A DNA stretch of 64,000 nt from Nitrososphaerota archaeon (GCA_027886885.1 JAPCJP010000002.1:1285-65284), one strand, 5' to 3'. Counted from the stretch's first letter, positions 43,207 to 52,071 are shown. The notes: generated by a model from the sequence alone, not told the origin. Numbers and translations are program-made.

Positions 43207-43251
43207 GCATCCGGATGACATTTAAGTCGCTGGGTCCTCCGCGCGGCCGCG

Positions 43252-43818
43252 TTGCAGGTACGAAAGAGGATGAAGTTACATCCGGTTTTCCGCCTTGCCC
43301 TCGAAGGCGAGAAGCAGGTGGTACTGGACCAGAAGGACGCCCTATTGCTTCGCAGGGTCTCCGAGACCCACTCTCTGACCGAGGGCGCAAGACTCGCCGA
43401 GATGTCCTACAGGAACGCATTGTACAGGATAAAGGCCATAGAGTCCAATCTGGGAATCAAGATAGTCGAGACCAGGGTGGGGGGCGCTTCAGGAGGCGGT
43501 GCAAACCTGACCCCGGATGGGGTCACCCTGCTCCAAGACTTTCGGAAGGTCAGAAAGCATCTTTTTAATGCGCTGGATGACAGGGACTACTCGGTTCACG
43601 TGGGCTTCAAACTAAGTGCGCGAAACAGGGTCAAGGCCAAGGTCCTGAAGGTCGAGAAGGGACCCATAACGTCCTCTGTCAAGCTGAAGGTCACCTCGCC
43701 CGTGACGCTGACCTCCATAATCTCCAGGGAAGCCGTGGAAGACCTCGAGCTCAAGGAGGGAGATGAGGTGGAAGCCATAATCAAGTCTACCGAGATCATA
43801 ATCGGCAAGACGACCTGA
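43252..43818 (+). CDS. modE: ModE-family molybdate/tungstate-responsive regulator
   Basis: 188 aa (or 182 from ATG 43270). There is an N-terminal LysR-like winged helix as in ModE (LLRRVSETHSLTEGARLAEMSYRNALYRIKAIESNLG, then a wing with GGASGGGANLTPDG) and a C-terminal MOP/TOBE domain (about 117-186, SARNRVKAKVLKVEKGPITS, LKEGDEVEAIIKSTEIIIGK) that binds the oxyanion. It is divergent from the ABC operon, with a palindrome in between, giving a complete local sensor-transporter unit. Confidence 0.92.
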   Translation: MQVRKRMKLHPVFRLALEGEKQVVLDQKDALLLRRVSETHSLTEGARLAEMSYRNALYRIKAIESNLGIKIVETRVGGASGGGANLTPDGVTLLQDFRKVRKHLFNALDDRDYSVHVGFKLSARNRVKAKVLKVEKGPITSSVKLKVTSPVTLTSIISREAVEDLELKEGDEVEAIIKSTEIIIGKTT

Positions 43819-43839
43819 GGCCGTCGCGGCGGGCGCGAC

Positions 43840-44172
43840 CTAGTTGAGCGCTTCGTCGATCTTCTTCTTGTACATCGCCGCGGGGCCTGCTCCGATGGTC
43901 GTGGAGGCCACCTGGCCATTCTTGAAGACTATGACCGTGGGGATGCTCATGATGCCGAACCGCTCTGCCAGGTCCTGATTCTCGTCGGTGTTGACCTTGA
44001 CGAACTTCGCCTTTCCGGCGTACTCGCGTGACAGCGATTCGATTATCGGGGAGACCATCTTGCAGGGGCCGCACCAGTCGGCATAGAAATCCACGACGGC
44101 CGGGATGGTAGACTGCAACACCTCCTTCTCAAAATCCTTGCTCTGGAGTTGCACGGTTGTTTCTTCTGTCAA
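43840..44172 (-). CDS. trxA: Thioredoxin
   Basis: Protein of 110 aa. The redox motif WCGPC lies at residues 33-37 within FYADWCGPCKMVSPIIES. The cis-Pro SIPTVIVFKNG (about 78) and the terminal helix complete the fold. It is a standard cytosolic disulfide reductase. It is convergent with modE, with a 21-nt gap. Confidence 0.96.
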   Translation of the reverse strand: MTEETTVQLQSKDFEKEVLQSTIPAVVDFYADWCGPCKMVSPIIESLSREYAGKAKFVKVNTDENQDLAERFGIMSIPTVIVFKNGQVASTTIGAGPAAMYKKKIDEALN

Positions 44173-44247
44173 TTTTTCTCTTACCTGAAAAGCGGGAATT
44201 TTTCTTCTATTTACGGGTTTTTCCCATCTCGGGCTATCATGCCGGTC

Positions 44248-44598
44248 CTAGACGCTGAACCTGGCAGAGCCTTCCTTGTCGTGCTTCTTCACCTCGGCCA
44301 TCACGAACTCCTTGTCCGCCTCCGAGGTTACCTGCCTGTAGATGAGGCCTTTTACGACCCCGTTCTCACGCAGCGTATCCACGTACCAGCCGCAGACGAG
44401 CCAGTCGTGCTGGTTCTTCTTGTTTCGGAGGATGGTAACGGCATCGTGGGGGTTCGGGTGATAGACGATGAATGGGACCAAATCGTAGTCCTTCTTGGCT
44501 TCGACGGACAAGAGCTGGGAACCGGCTGGCATCCGCTCGAGGCCTCCTGACAAGAAACGCTTCTTCTTCGGGGGTATTCCGGTGTAGGCAGAACTCAA
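44248..44598 (-). CDS. Hypothetical protein, 116 aa
   Basis: The sequence includes DLVPFIVYHPNPHDAVTILRNKK, HDWLVCGWYVDTLRENG and FVMAEVKKHDKEG. It has one Cys, no signal peptide and mixed alpha/beta composition. I recognise no family. The coding impression is good (consistent codon use, natural end), and the ATG is at 44598. Thioredoxin lies downstream on the same strand. Confidence 0.55.
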   Translation of the reverse strand: MSSAYTGIPPKKKRFLSGGLERMPAGSQLLSVEAKKDYDLVPFIVYHPNPHDAVTILRNKKNQHDWLVCGWYVDTLRENGVVKGLIYRQVTSEADKEFVMAEVKKHDKEGSARFSV

Positions 44599-44641
44599 AG
44601 GCGGTTGCCCCGGGTGCTCTTGGGGAGAGTTGTAAACCTTC

Positions 44642-44971
44642 TCAGGACGCCTTCGTCTCCGACACGGCGTCGCCCTTGAAGTGCAGTTTCTCGCATATCT
44701 GCTCGAACTCCTCGATGTGAGCCTCGAACCAAGGGTTGAGTGAGTACTGCATCCCGTACTTGTCCCCGGAGGTGACCACTAAGGAGTTCGAGACGAGTAT
44801 CCTCATGTGGTGCTGGACAGCCTTGTACTGGAGGTCCAACTCCCCAGCCAACCGGTTCAGGTTGTTGGGTTTGGCGCGCAGGCTGCGGATGATCCTGGCT
44901 CTATTCTCACCACCCCGGCTCCCACCGAGCAGGAACCAAAGAAGCCTACGCAGCTCGGGGTCGTCCGCCAT
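44642..44971 (-). CDS. ArsR-like winged-helix regulator
   Basis: Protein of 109 aa with a compact winged helix: LLGGSRGGENRARIIRSLRAKPNN, LNRLAGELDLQYKAVQHHMRIL (recognition helix), then the wing VVTSGDKYGMQYSL. It has no Cys pair for metal sensing. It is divergent from a small membrane protein gene with a 95-nt gap, a frequent archaeal pairing of regulator and integral membrane protein. Confidence 0.85.
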   Translation of the reverse strand: MADDPELRRLLWFLLGGSRGGENRARIIRSLRAKPNNLNRLAGELDLQYKAVQHHMRILVSNSLVVTSGDKYGMQYSLNPWFEAHIEEFEQICEKLHFKGDAVSETKAS

Positions 44972-45066
44972 AATGAACTGGTTGGAGATTTCGATATTTA
45001 TCGTTGATGAAGTTCAACATCACATCGAAAAGGAGTTAAGCAAGCCGCGCGACCGACAGGAAAAGG

Positions 45067-45348
45067 ATGAACCAATACATACTCGCCGCGACCCTAATCG
45101 CGACCGTAAACGTCATTCTCTTGCTCGGTCTCATCTACCTCTATGCACTCATCCTCCTCAAGACCAGGGCCTCATACACGACCGGGCTGCTCATATTCTC
45201 GATAATGCTGCTTGTTCAGAACGCGGTCACAGTCTATGGATACGCTGAGCTCAGCAACTTCATCGCCGCGGGATTCTATCCGTACCTCGTCGGGGTCGCC
45301 ATCTGCGAATGTGTTGGGCTTCTGGCTCTCCTCCGCGTCACGGTCTAG
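45067..45348 (+). CDS. Small integral membrane protein, 93 aa
   Basis: Three hydrophobic helices (about 5-28, 38-60, 66-91): ILAATLIATVNVILLLGLIYLYAL-type, LLIFSIMLLVQNAVTVYGY and FYPYLVGVAICECVGLLALL. It is similar in design to many small archaeal membrane proteins encoded next to winged-helix regulators. The function is unknown, and the divergent ArsR-like gene probably controls it. Confidence 0.7.
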   Translation: MNQYILAATLIATVNVILLLGLIYLYALILLKTRASYTTGLLIFSIMLLVQNAVTVYGYAELSNFIAAGFYPYLVGVAICECVGLLALLRVTV

Positions 45349-45401
45349 GTCGCAAGGGCGGCTCCCTGGTCGCCTTCAGATTCAATCGAACGCAGGTGTA
45401 A

Positions 45402-45899
45402 TTATCCGTAGCCGGGATACCTGTACCTGACCCTTCGGAGCATCTCCGAAGACAGTCGCTCGTCAAGTTCGAGCAGGTCCTTCGGCGCCGCACGCTTCCC
45501 GGAGAGGACAAACGGACCCTGGGCGTACACTCGCCCTTGCCGCGGGACGACTGGCTTCATCGAAGCGAGAGCGGCAGTGAGCTGCGGCGGCAGACCGGAG
45601 CCCTCCTGGGGACCGAACTGCTCCAGCCAAGAAGGCTGCAGCTCCCTGAAACCGAATGGAAAGCCGTTGACACGCGAGCGTGGAATGGGCGTGCCCTCCA
45701 TCCTCGCTCCGATCACTAGGGGCGAGGGTTTGAATATGGTGTCGAGCTTCAGGTGCCAACCCTCCTCGGGGTTCGTCACCAGCGCATCGAAGAAGCCGTG
45801 CCTATCGGAGGGTGATATCGTGAAGCTCCAGCCCCGCTGGTCCTTCGTGTACCTCCTGTAGATGAGATTGTAGATGTCTTCTCCGTCCAGGACTTCCAT
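45402..45899 (-). CDS. Hypothetical protein, 165 aa
   Basis: Starts MEVLDGEDIYNLIYRRYTKDQ. It contains a WSFTISPSDRHGFFDALVTNPEEGWHL block and a Pro-rich middle. There are no Cys, TM or signal segments. I recognise no family. It lies downstream of the oligoendopeptidase gene on the same strand with a 39-nt gap and may be co-transcribed. Confidence 0.6.
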   Translation of the reverse strand: MEVLDGEDIYNLIYRRYTKDQRGWSFTISPSDRHGFFDALVTNPEEGWHLKLDTIFKPSPLVIGARMEGTPIPRSRVNGFPFGFRELQPSWLEQFGPQEGSGLPPQLTAALASMKPVVPRQGRVYAQGPFVLSGKRAAPKDLLELDERLSSEMLRRVRYRYPGYG

Positions 45900-45938
45900 C
45901 TCTCGACTCTCCGTCTGCTGTGATAAATAGATTTGAGG

Positions 45939-47669
45939 CTACGGGTTCAGAATCCGCCTGAGCTCCTGGGCGTAGCCCCTCACGGTCTCAGGCCCGAAGT
46001 CCCAGGGGAGTCCAGCAGCCTCGAAGAGTTCTGGGAGCGGCCTCGACCCGCCAAGGGAGAGCGCCTTCCTGTAGTCGGCCACTGCTATCTCAGGGTCCCT
46101 TCGATAACGCGCCCACACGCCGAGCGCCCCGAGCTGCGCGATGCCGTACTCGATGTAGTAGAACGGCAGCTGGAAAAGGTGGAGCTGTCGATGCCAGTAG
46201 GTAGCCCTCTCCTCTTCCAGACCATCCCAGCTCTCGCCTGCGTCGAACCGCTGGTGTATCCGCACCCAGGCCTCGTTCCGCTGCTGATGCGTGTGCACCG
46301 GGTTCGTGTAAACCCAGTGCTGGAATGCGTCTATCGTAGCTATCCATCCCAGTAGCCAGGTGATGTGAAGGATGTGGTCGTACCTGGACCGAGCTGCAGA
46401 GTCCCGGTCGTAGAAGACCCCCTCGATGTGCTCGCCCCCCAGGAGCTCCATGCTCATGGAAGCGACCTCGGCGAACTCTGCCGGCATGTTGTCGCTCCTG
46501 TACATGTAGTTGAGGTCCTGATCCCTCATCTCAAAGACGTGGAACGCGTGGCCGGACTCGTGCAGAAGGATCCTCAGGTCGGCGTCGGTGCCGACGGCAT
46601 TTGTGAAAATGAAGGGGAGGCGAAGCTGCAGAAGCTCGGCGTTGTAGCCCCCAGGCGCCTTCCCGGGCCTGCTCTCCAGGTCGAGGAGACCGAGGCTCGC
46701 CATCCGTTCAAAGTTACGGGAGAGCGCGGGGCTGAGCTTGTCGAATACCCTGCGGCAGCCGCCAACGAGGTCGCCCGTGGACTTGAAGGGGGCGAGCGGC
46801 GACCTTCCCTGCGGGTCAGCTACGAGGTCCCAGGGTCTGATTGTGTCAAGCCCCAGGCTCTCCTTCCTCTTGGCGTAGACCTCCCTCAGCAGCGGCACGA
46901 CGTGCTGCTCGATGGCGTCATGGAATCTTAGGCAGTCCTTCGGCGAGTAGTCGAACCTCTCTCGCTTGACGAAGGCGTAGTCCCTGAAGTTCTCGAAGCC
47001 AGCGTTCTTGGCGATCTTCTGCCTGATGGCGACGAGCTGGTCGTAGATTTCATCGAGTCGCTCTCTGTCCTGCAGAAGGCGACGCTCGGCCAAGGACCAG
47101 GCTCTCTTTCTCAAATCGCTGTCGGGCTCTTCCAGGAACTTTTGCAGCTCCTGCATCGTCCTCTCCTTCCCCTCGAACTCCGCGGTCATCGAGCCAGCAA
47201 GCTCCTGGAACTTTTGGGTCAGGCTGCTGTCTTCCTTCTCCAGCTCGACGTTCTCCTCGCGAAAGAGCCTCACGCTATTCTCCACCCTCCTATCGAGGAG
47301 CGAGTATCTCTGCTTCGAGAGGTCCTTCCTGTACTCTGAATCAGCATACCTTCGGTTCAGGTTGAACTGCCCCACCTTCACCTTGGGCTCCACCTCCTCA
47401 AGGAACGCCTTGTACGCGTTGCGGTACCCTTCGTCCTTCGTCTGTTCGGTCGTTCGGATGTACCGTACCGCGCCAGCTTCGGAGATTGCCGTGAGAAGCT
47501 CCGAGTAGTCGGTCAGCCACCCCTCGAGGTCTCTGGCTGAGCCGATCGGGCGCTTCTGGAGGTCAAGGAAGTAGGGCTCGAGTTGAGCCCAATCGGCGGA
47601 ATCGACGGAAGCGGAAAGGAGACGATTTGGATAGTCCCGCGGCAGGGTCTCATATGGCAGGACCGACAT
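45939..47669 (-). CDS. pepF: M3 family oligoendopeptidase F
   Basis: Protein of 576 aa. The zinc site LLHESGHAFHVFEMRDQD (HExxH) is at about residue 380 with the downstream Glu in EFAEVASMSMELLGGEHIEG. The preceding PGKAPGGYNAELLQLRLPFIF matches the PepF/M3B substrate region. It degrades oligopeptides in the cytosol and fits the peptide-use theme of the window. The 5' end overlaps the open frame upstream of the divergent nikR, but nikR's true start at 47772 avoids overlap. Confidence 0.94.
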   Translation of the reverse strand: MSVLPYETLPRDYPNRLLSASVDSADWAQLEPYFLDLQKRPIGSARDLEGWLTDYSELLTAISEAGAVRYIRTTEQTKDEGYRNAYKAFLEEVEPKVKVGQFNLNRRYADSEYRKDLSKQRYSLLDRRVENSVRLFREENVELEKEDSSLTQKFQELAGSMTAEFEGKERTMQELQKFLEEPDSDLRKRAWSLAERRLLQDRERLDEIYDQLVAIRQKIAKNAGFENFRDYAFVKRERFDYSPKDCLRFHDAIEQHVVPLLREVYAKRKESLGLDTIRPWDLVADPQGRSPLAPFKSTGDLVGGCRRVFDKLSPALSRNFERMASLGLLDLESRPGKAPGGYNAELLQLRLPFIFTNAVGTDADLRILLHESGHAFHVFEMRDQDLNYMYRSDNMPAEFAEVASMSMELLGGEHIEGVFYDRDSAARSRYDHILHITWLLGWIATIDAFQHWVYTNPVHTHQQRNEAWVRIHQRFDAGESWDGLEEERATYWHRQLHLFQLPFYYIEYGIAQLGALGVWARYRRDPEIAVADYRKALSLGGSRPLPELFEAAGLPWDFGPETVRGYAQELRRILNP

Positions 47670-47719
47670 GCCGTCGTCCCGCGTTGCACCGCAATAAAAG
47701 ACCTCAGCAGAACCTTCCA

Positions 47720-47758
47720 GTTAACAACTATGACATATGATTATATATCGTTTTTAAC
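47720..47758. promoter_or_regulatory. Inverted repeat flanking the nikR TATA box
   Basis: GTTAACAAC (47720-47728) and GTTTTTAAC (47750-47758) are reverse complements at 8 of 9 positions and bracket the TATA-like TTATATAT (47741-47748). The start ATG of the NikR-like gene is about 25 nt downstream, so a dimer or tetramer bound here would block initiation. Confidence 0.4.
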
Positions 47759-47771
47759 ATCTGAGATTCAA

Positions 47772-48155
47772 ATGCCCGTAGTCAGCCTCTCCTTTCCGGA
47801 GAGCATGATGAAGGAAATGGATGAGCTCCAGAGTAGCCTCGGCTTCACTGGAAGGTCTGAGCTCGTCAGGGCGAGCATCCGCCTCCTGCTTCAGGACGTC
47901 AGGGAGAACAAATCGAACTCCGGAGAAATCACCGCGGTCGTGGTCGTGACCCATACTGAGGAGAACGAAGCCACTGTGACCCGCATCAAGCACAAGTTTG
48001 ACGAGATAGTCCGGACCCACCTCCATAGCAAGATCGGCAGGAACAGCTGCGTCGAGCTCTTCCTCTTGGAAGGCGGCGCCGACAGGGTCACGTCGATGAC
48101 GAGGGAGTTCCAGAAAGAGGACGCCATCAAGAGCGTCAAACTCGTGACCATCTAG
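47772..48155 (+). CDS. nikR: NikR-like metal-responsive regulator
   Basis: Protein of 127 aa from ATG 47772 (leaderless relative to the TATA at about 47741). It has an N-terminal ribbon-helix-helix (VSLSFPESMMKEMDELQSSL, GRSELVRASIRLLL) and a C-terminal ACT-like domain with candidate metal ligands His61, His83, His85 and Cys93. The HxH-to-Cys spacing is 8 residues, against 6 in E. coli NikR, so nickel specificity is not certain. No nickel transporter is adjacent. Confidence 0.85.
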   Translation: MPVVSLSFPESMMKEMDELQSSLGFTGRSELVRASIRLLLQDVRENKSNSGEITAVVVVTHTEENEATVTRIKHKFDEIVRTHLHSKIGRNSCVELFLLEGGADRVTSMTREFQKEDAIKSVKLVTI

Positions 48156-48228
48156 GGAACGACCGGGACGACGACTCGTCTGTCTTGTTTAAGTAGGCGG
48201 GGCGAGCAAGCAGACCTGACTCGACGAG

Positions 48229-48627
48229 ATGGTCACGCTCCTAGACCTCGTTGTCTTGCTGGTCGCTCTTGTTGTACTCTGGATAGTCGTCTCTCTCCCG
48301 GTCTACGCTGCCGCGAAGCTTGTCACCAAGGGCAAGGCGACCATCGGGGAGGCGATGGCGGCGACCCTCGGGGGTGCGGTGATCTACTTCGTCGTGCTGG
48401 TGGTGGTCGACTTCTTCGCGAGCGCCCTCTTCGGCCATCTGGGATTCGTCTTGGCGTTCCTTCTCGCCTTCGTCGCCTGGCTTGCGGTCTACAAATCGGT
48501 CTTCGAGACCAACTGGCTCGGCGCCGTAGGCATAGCGATACTCGCGGCGATATTGATCATAATCCTGAACGTGTTCCTAGTCGCGCTCTTCGGCGTGGCC
48601 ATTCCCGCGTTCTTCCATCCGTTCTGA
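48229..48627 (+). CDS. Integral membrane protein, 132 aa
   Basis: Four predicted TM helices (about 5-27, 45-68, 73-91, 97-125) and very few charged residues outside the loops (KLVTKGKATIG). I recognise no specific family. A TATA-like TTGTTTAAGTAG lies at about 48185-48196. It follows nikR on the same strand with a 73-nt gap, but it has its own promoter. Confidence 0.65.
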   Translation: MVTLLDLVVLLVALVVLWIVVSLPVYAAAKLVTKGKATIGEAMAATLGGAVIYFVVLVVVDFFASALFGHLGFVLAFLLAFVAWLAVYKSVFETNWLGAVGIAILAAILIIILNVFLVALFGVAIPAFFHPF

Positions 48628-48719
48628 GACCAGCCAAGGTCGCCTCCGAAGGCTCCTTCACACCTGCTGAAGGTTACTTGAGCATCTGGCAGATATCTGC
48701 TGGAGTTCCTTGTTAGGCC

Positions 48720-49220
48720 GTGGCAGAGTCGACCCTTCACCTGTCGATGAAGGCGATGGTCCGCGCCGAACTCGAGGCGGAGGGCTACCAGTTGGTCGAG
48801 GAGCCGCTCTACCCTCCCAGCCGCAGGCTCTCCTGGTCATCCTACCGCCCTGACCTGCTCGGCTTTCGCCGGGACCACTCCAGTGAGGAGGTCGTCATCG
48901 TCGAGTGCGAGACCCATCCCAGCATGGGAAGGTTCAGGGCCAAGAACTTCTCCAGCCTTTGGTTCCAGGCGTCCGTCTTGCGCGAGGGACGCATACGACG
49001 CATACTCGCGATTCCCCGCGGCAGGCTTGACGCGGTGGACCTGAGGCTCCGAGAAATGTGGGAGATATGGATACTAGGTGCGACCGGGCCCATGGAGAGG
49101 TTCGGGACCTGGGAGGCGACTAGGAAAGGTGCTCAAGGAGCAGCGGAGACTGCATCAGTAGCTCGTCCACCGACGGAAAGCTACCCCCTGCCCATCCGTG
49201 TAGGAACGACCCACCGCTGA
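48720..49220 (+). CDS. Predicted PD-(D/E)XK-like nuclease, hypothetical
   Basis: Up to 166 aa, starting at GTG 48720. The middle shows YRPDLLGF followed by EVVIVECETHPSMGRFRAKNF, an Asp...ExE spacing like the PD-(D/E)XK core, and IRRILAIPRGRLD as a following strand. The last ~33 residues overlap the 3' end of pgk on the opposite strand by 101 nt and look less protein-like. The nuclease assignment rests on motif spacing only. Confidence 0.6.
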   Translation: MAESTLHLSMKAMVRAELEAEGYQLVEEPLYPPSRRLSWSSYRPDLLGFRRDHSSEEVVIVECETHPSMGRFRAKNFSSLWFQASVLREGRIRRILAIPRGRLDAVDLRLREMWEIWILGATGPMERFGTWEATRKGAQGAAETASVARPPTESYPLPIRVGTTHR

Positions 49221-50385
49221 CACAGATTCTTCCACCCGAGTCTTCGACGTGGCCGAGCAGCCCTCCTTCGTTCAGCTCCTGGGAGGTGTCGCCGCCGAGG
49301 AAAATCAGACCGTCCCCTCCGATGCGTTTGGTGAGCTCGAGCCCGTTCTGGTAGGACTCCTCATAGACCCCGAGAGGACCAGCCCTTATCCTGATTGGCT
49401 TCTCCTGCATCCTCGTGGCGTAGCCTTCCAGGGTCTCCTCCCCGATGTCCTTGATCACTCCCTTGGATTTCGGAAGGTCATCGATCTTGACGTTCCTTCT
49501 TTCTCCGCCCTCCTCTACGATGAAGTCGAGCGGGTGGTGCACGGCCATTCCGCTCCTCCCGTCTCGAAGTGAGTCCAGCTTCCTCGCCTCGACGAAATCC
49601 TCGCCCGTGAACTTCTGGTCGAGGAACGCGTTGTTCGCCTCGCCGAGGTCGCAGCCGCGGGCCCTCGCCACCAACTGCCCGGGTAGACCGCCCGTGAATA
49701 TCTCGACGCCGGTCGCGGCTATCTTCAGGAGGTCGGAGACCTTCTGGAGCTTCGCGCCTCCCATCACGAGGGCCTTGGGTTCCTTGCTAGTGACCACTTC
49801 CTTGAGGATCCTCATTTCGTAGGACGACCGTAGCCCGACGAGGGTCGGAGCCACGTGGGGCAGGCACATCAGGCTTGAATCCGTCCGGTGCCAGGTGGGG
49901 ATCGAGTCGTTCACACAGGACCCTATGACGCCCTTGAAGAACGGGACGTAGGTGTCGGTCTCCGGGACCCACTTCTTTTCTTCCTCGAAGTATCGCATGT
50001 TGTCGAGGACCATCACCTGGCGTTTGCCCAAACGTCGGATCTTGGAACGGGTCTCCTCTGTGAAGACGCTCTCGTGGGAGACGAAGTCCACCTCGACGTC
50101 CCTCGGGAGGTGCTTTCGCAGCATCCTGGCGTGGGCGGCCAGCGAGGTAAAGTCGTCGTCGCCCTTTCTGCCCTGGTGGCTCATGACGACAAGCCCCGTA
50201 TAGTCCGAGTAGAGCTCCAAAACGTGGGCGTAAACCCTCATCCTGAGGGCGTCCTCCTCGATCCTCCCGTGCGAGGCGGGCAGGTTGATGTCTACCCGGA
50301 TGAGCGTGGGCGTCCTCAGTTGTCGACTGAGATTCACAATCTTGTATTGTTGAAGCTTGTCGAAATCCATGGCCACGCTACACAC
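49120..50385 (-). CDS. pgk: Phosphoglycerate kinase
   Basis: Protein of 421 aa (or 416 from the ATG at 50370). Landmarks are TLIRVDINLPASHGRI (substrate region), VVMSHQGRKGDDDFTSL, VMVLDNMRYFEEEKKW, GGAKLQKVSDLL (MGGAK motif), LEGYATRMQEKP, RAGPLGVYEE and GGDTSQEL (nucleotide Asp). It interconverts 1,3-bisphosphoglycerate and 3-phosphoglycerate. A TATA-like element (ATATTTATG) lies just upstream at about 50391-50399. Confidence 0.95.
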   Translation of the reverse strand: MCSVAMDFDKLQQYKIVNLSRQLRTPTLIRVDINLPASHGRIEEDALRMRVYAHVLELYSDYTGLVVMSHQGRKGDDDFTSLAAHARMLRKHLPRDVEVDFVSHESVFTEETRSKIRRLGKRQVMVLDNMRYFEEEKKWVPETDTYVPFFKGVIGSCVNDSIPTWHRTDSSLMCLPHVAPTLVGLRSSYEMRILKEVVTSKEPKALVMGGAKLQKVSDLLKIAATGVEIFTGGLPGQLVARARGCDLGEANNAFLDQKFTGEDFVEARKLDSLRDGRSGMAVHHPLDFIVEEGGERRNVKIDDLPKSKGVIKDIGEETLEGYATRMQEKPIRIRAGPLGVYEESYQNGLELTKRIGGDGLIFLGGDTSQELNEGGLLGHVEDSGGRICVSGGSFLHGWAGGSFPSVDELLMQSPLLLEHLS

Positions 50386-50457
50386 TCACGATATTTATGA
50401 TTAGTGCAAAATCGCTCCCTCGAGCCGTTTATTACTCGAGGGCACCGAGGAAAACCG

Positions 50458-51396
50458 ATGAGAAGATCCAAGGCGCTCCGCAGGATGTTGGACAACTGGC
50501 AGGAGAAGACCATCCTCGCCCCAGGCGTGCACGACCCGCTCTCCGCAAGGATCGTGGAACGATTGGGGTTCGACCTCGTCTACATGGGAGGGGCCGCCAC
50601 CTCGCTGGGAAAGCTCGGGCTTGCGGACTTCGGGCTCGCAACTGCGACCGAGAACATCGAGAACGCGAGGAGTATCGCCAGGGTGACGACCCTCCCCCTC
50701 GTCGCGGACATGGACAACGGCTACGGGAACGCCCTTAACACCATGAGGACGATCAGAGACTGCATCAGGGCGGGAGTGTCAGGGACCCACATCGAAGACC
50801 AGGTGATCCCCAAGCGGTGCGGCCATCTCAAGGGAAAGCGAGTCATACCCCTCGAGGAGATGGTCGGCAAGGTCAAGGCGGCCAAGAGGGTGATCCGTGA
50901 GGAGGACCCCGACTTTGTGCTCATCGCAAGGACAGACGCCAGGGGCGCGGCCGGGGAGGGACTGGACTCGGCCATCAAGAGGCTCAAGGCATACCGCGCC
51001 GCAGGCGCCGACATGGTCTTCGCAGACGGGCTGCTATCAAAGAAGGAACTGGAGAGGGTCGGAAGGGAGGCCGGAGCGCCGACCGTATTCCATCCTACGG
51101 CAATCTCTCCCAGACTCTCTATCGATGAGTGCAATGAAGTTGGGTGCGGCATGGTGATCTATCCATTTGCGTCGGTCCACACGGCCTCGGTCGCTGCATG
51201 GGACTTTTTGGCCCGGCTGAAGAAGGTAGATACCCGGGCGCAGGTCGAGTTCGAGAGAAAGCACAGGAAGCATCCGCTCGCGGACCTGCGGAAGCTCTTC
51301 GACCTTGGCGGGCTCGAGGAACTGCAGGGCTTCGAACGGGAGTTCCTGCCCGCGAAGGAGGTCGAAGACAGGTATAGCGAATCTATTGGACTGTGA
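50458..51396 (+). CDS. Isocitrate lyase/PEP mutase family (2-methylisocitrate lyase-like)
   Basis: Protein of 312 aa. The family metal motif LVADMDNGYGN, the GTHIEDQVIPKRCGHLKGK block with catalytic Cys in KRCGH, and LIARTDARG are present. KRCGH is the signature of methylisocitrate/isocitrate lyases, and the short length fits PrpB rather than AceA. Oxaloacetate decarboxylase-like members also exist. The ATG at 50458 sits about 30 nt after a TATA-like CGTTTATTAC, so the longer frame from 50404 is rejected. No methylcitrate synthase is adjacent. Confidence 0.85.
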   Translation: MRRSKALRRMLDNWQEKTILAPGVHDPLSARIVERLGFDLVYMGGAATSLGKLGLADFGLATATENIENARSIARVTTLPLVADMDNGYGNALNTMRTIRDCIRAGVSGTHIEDQVIPKRCGHLKGKRVIPLEEMVGKVKAAKRVIREEDPDFVLIARTDARGAAGEGLDSAIKRLKAYRAAGADMVFADGLLSKKELERVGREAGAPTVFHPTAISPRLSIDECNEVGCGMVIYPFASVHTASVAAWDFLARLKKVDTRAQVEFERKHRKHPLADLRKLFDLGGLEELQGFEREFLPAKEVEDRYSESIGL

Positions 51397-52009
51397 CCTG
51401 TCCGGTCCTACGGAGGAATGTCTTCTGGGCCCATGAGATTATGGGGGCCCAATCCAGTTTGTAGATGACCACGCCTAGCACTATCAACCCAACCGAGAGG
51501 AGGATTGAGATGTCGAGCCTCGAAAGGCCGAAGAGGCGACCGTGGGGCGAGATTACGAAGATGCCAGATACCTCCAGGAGTATCTCGAAGGAGCTCTTCA
51601 GCAACTTTGCGATGAAGGTCACTCCGACCATGGGAGCTACCTTTGCGTTGTTGGCCCCGGCACCGAGGTAGACGTAGTCGTCCAGCGGAAGCCCCGGGAT
51701 CAGGGCGGTGATGAAGAGCGCAAGATAGAAGCTGGTCCTGCCAAGCCAGGAGCCGATGAGCCTGACGTTCTTGTTCTTCTGCAGGCTGTTCTGGAAGCCG
51801 AGCGCTCCCACGTAGATGAAGACCTTACCCAGGGCCGCTCCGAGGGCTGTGACGAAGACGACCAGCGCAAAGTTGTCGAGGGTGACCCCGTTGGCGATGA
51901 GCTCCGAGGTTGCGATGACCGTGTAGGAGAACCCGAAGAACGGCGTCGCGTTGGAGATCAACGAGAGAAGGAAGAGAGCAACCAACGCGTAGAGAGACCA
52001 GAGCGCCAT
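51383..52009 (-). CDS. VTT/DedA-like membrane protein
   Basis: Protein of 208 aa with about five hydrophobic segments. The GAALGKVFIYVGALG motif (about 57-71) and the region around GLPLDDYVYLGAGANNAKVAP match the VTT (SNARE-associated/DedA) domain. Family members flip or transport lipids, or support membrane homeostasis. It is convergent with the lyase gene, with a 14-nt overlap. Confidence 0.78.
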   Translation of the reverse strand: MALWSLYALVALFLLSLISNATPFFGFSYTVIATSELIANGVTLDNFALVVFVTALGAALGKVFIYVGALGFQNSLQKNKNVRLIGSWLGRTSFYLALFITALIPGLPLDDYVYLGAGANNAKVAPMVGVTFIAKLLKSSFEILLEVSGIFVISPHGRLFGLSRLDISILLSVGLIVLGVVIYKLDWAPIISWAQKTFLRRTGQVTVQ

Positions 52010-52071
52010 CGAGATGCACCTATCCTGGGGCAGCTAGCTAGGAGGACCGTATTTAGCGTACGCTCGGTTCC

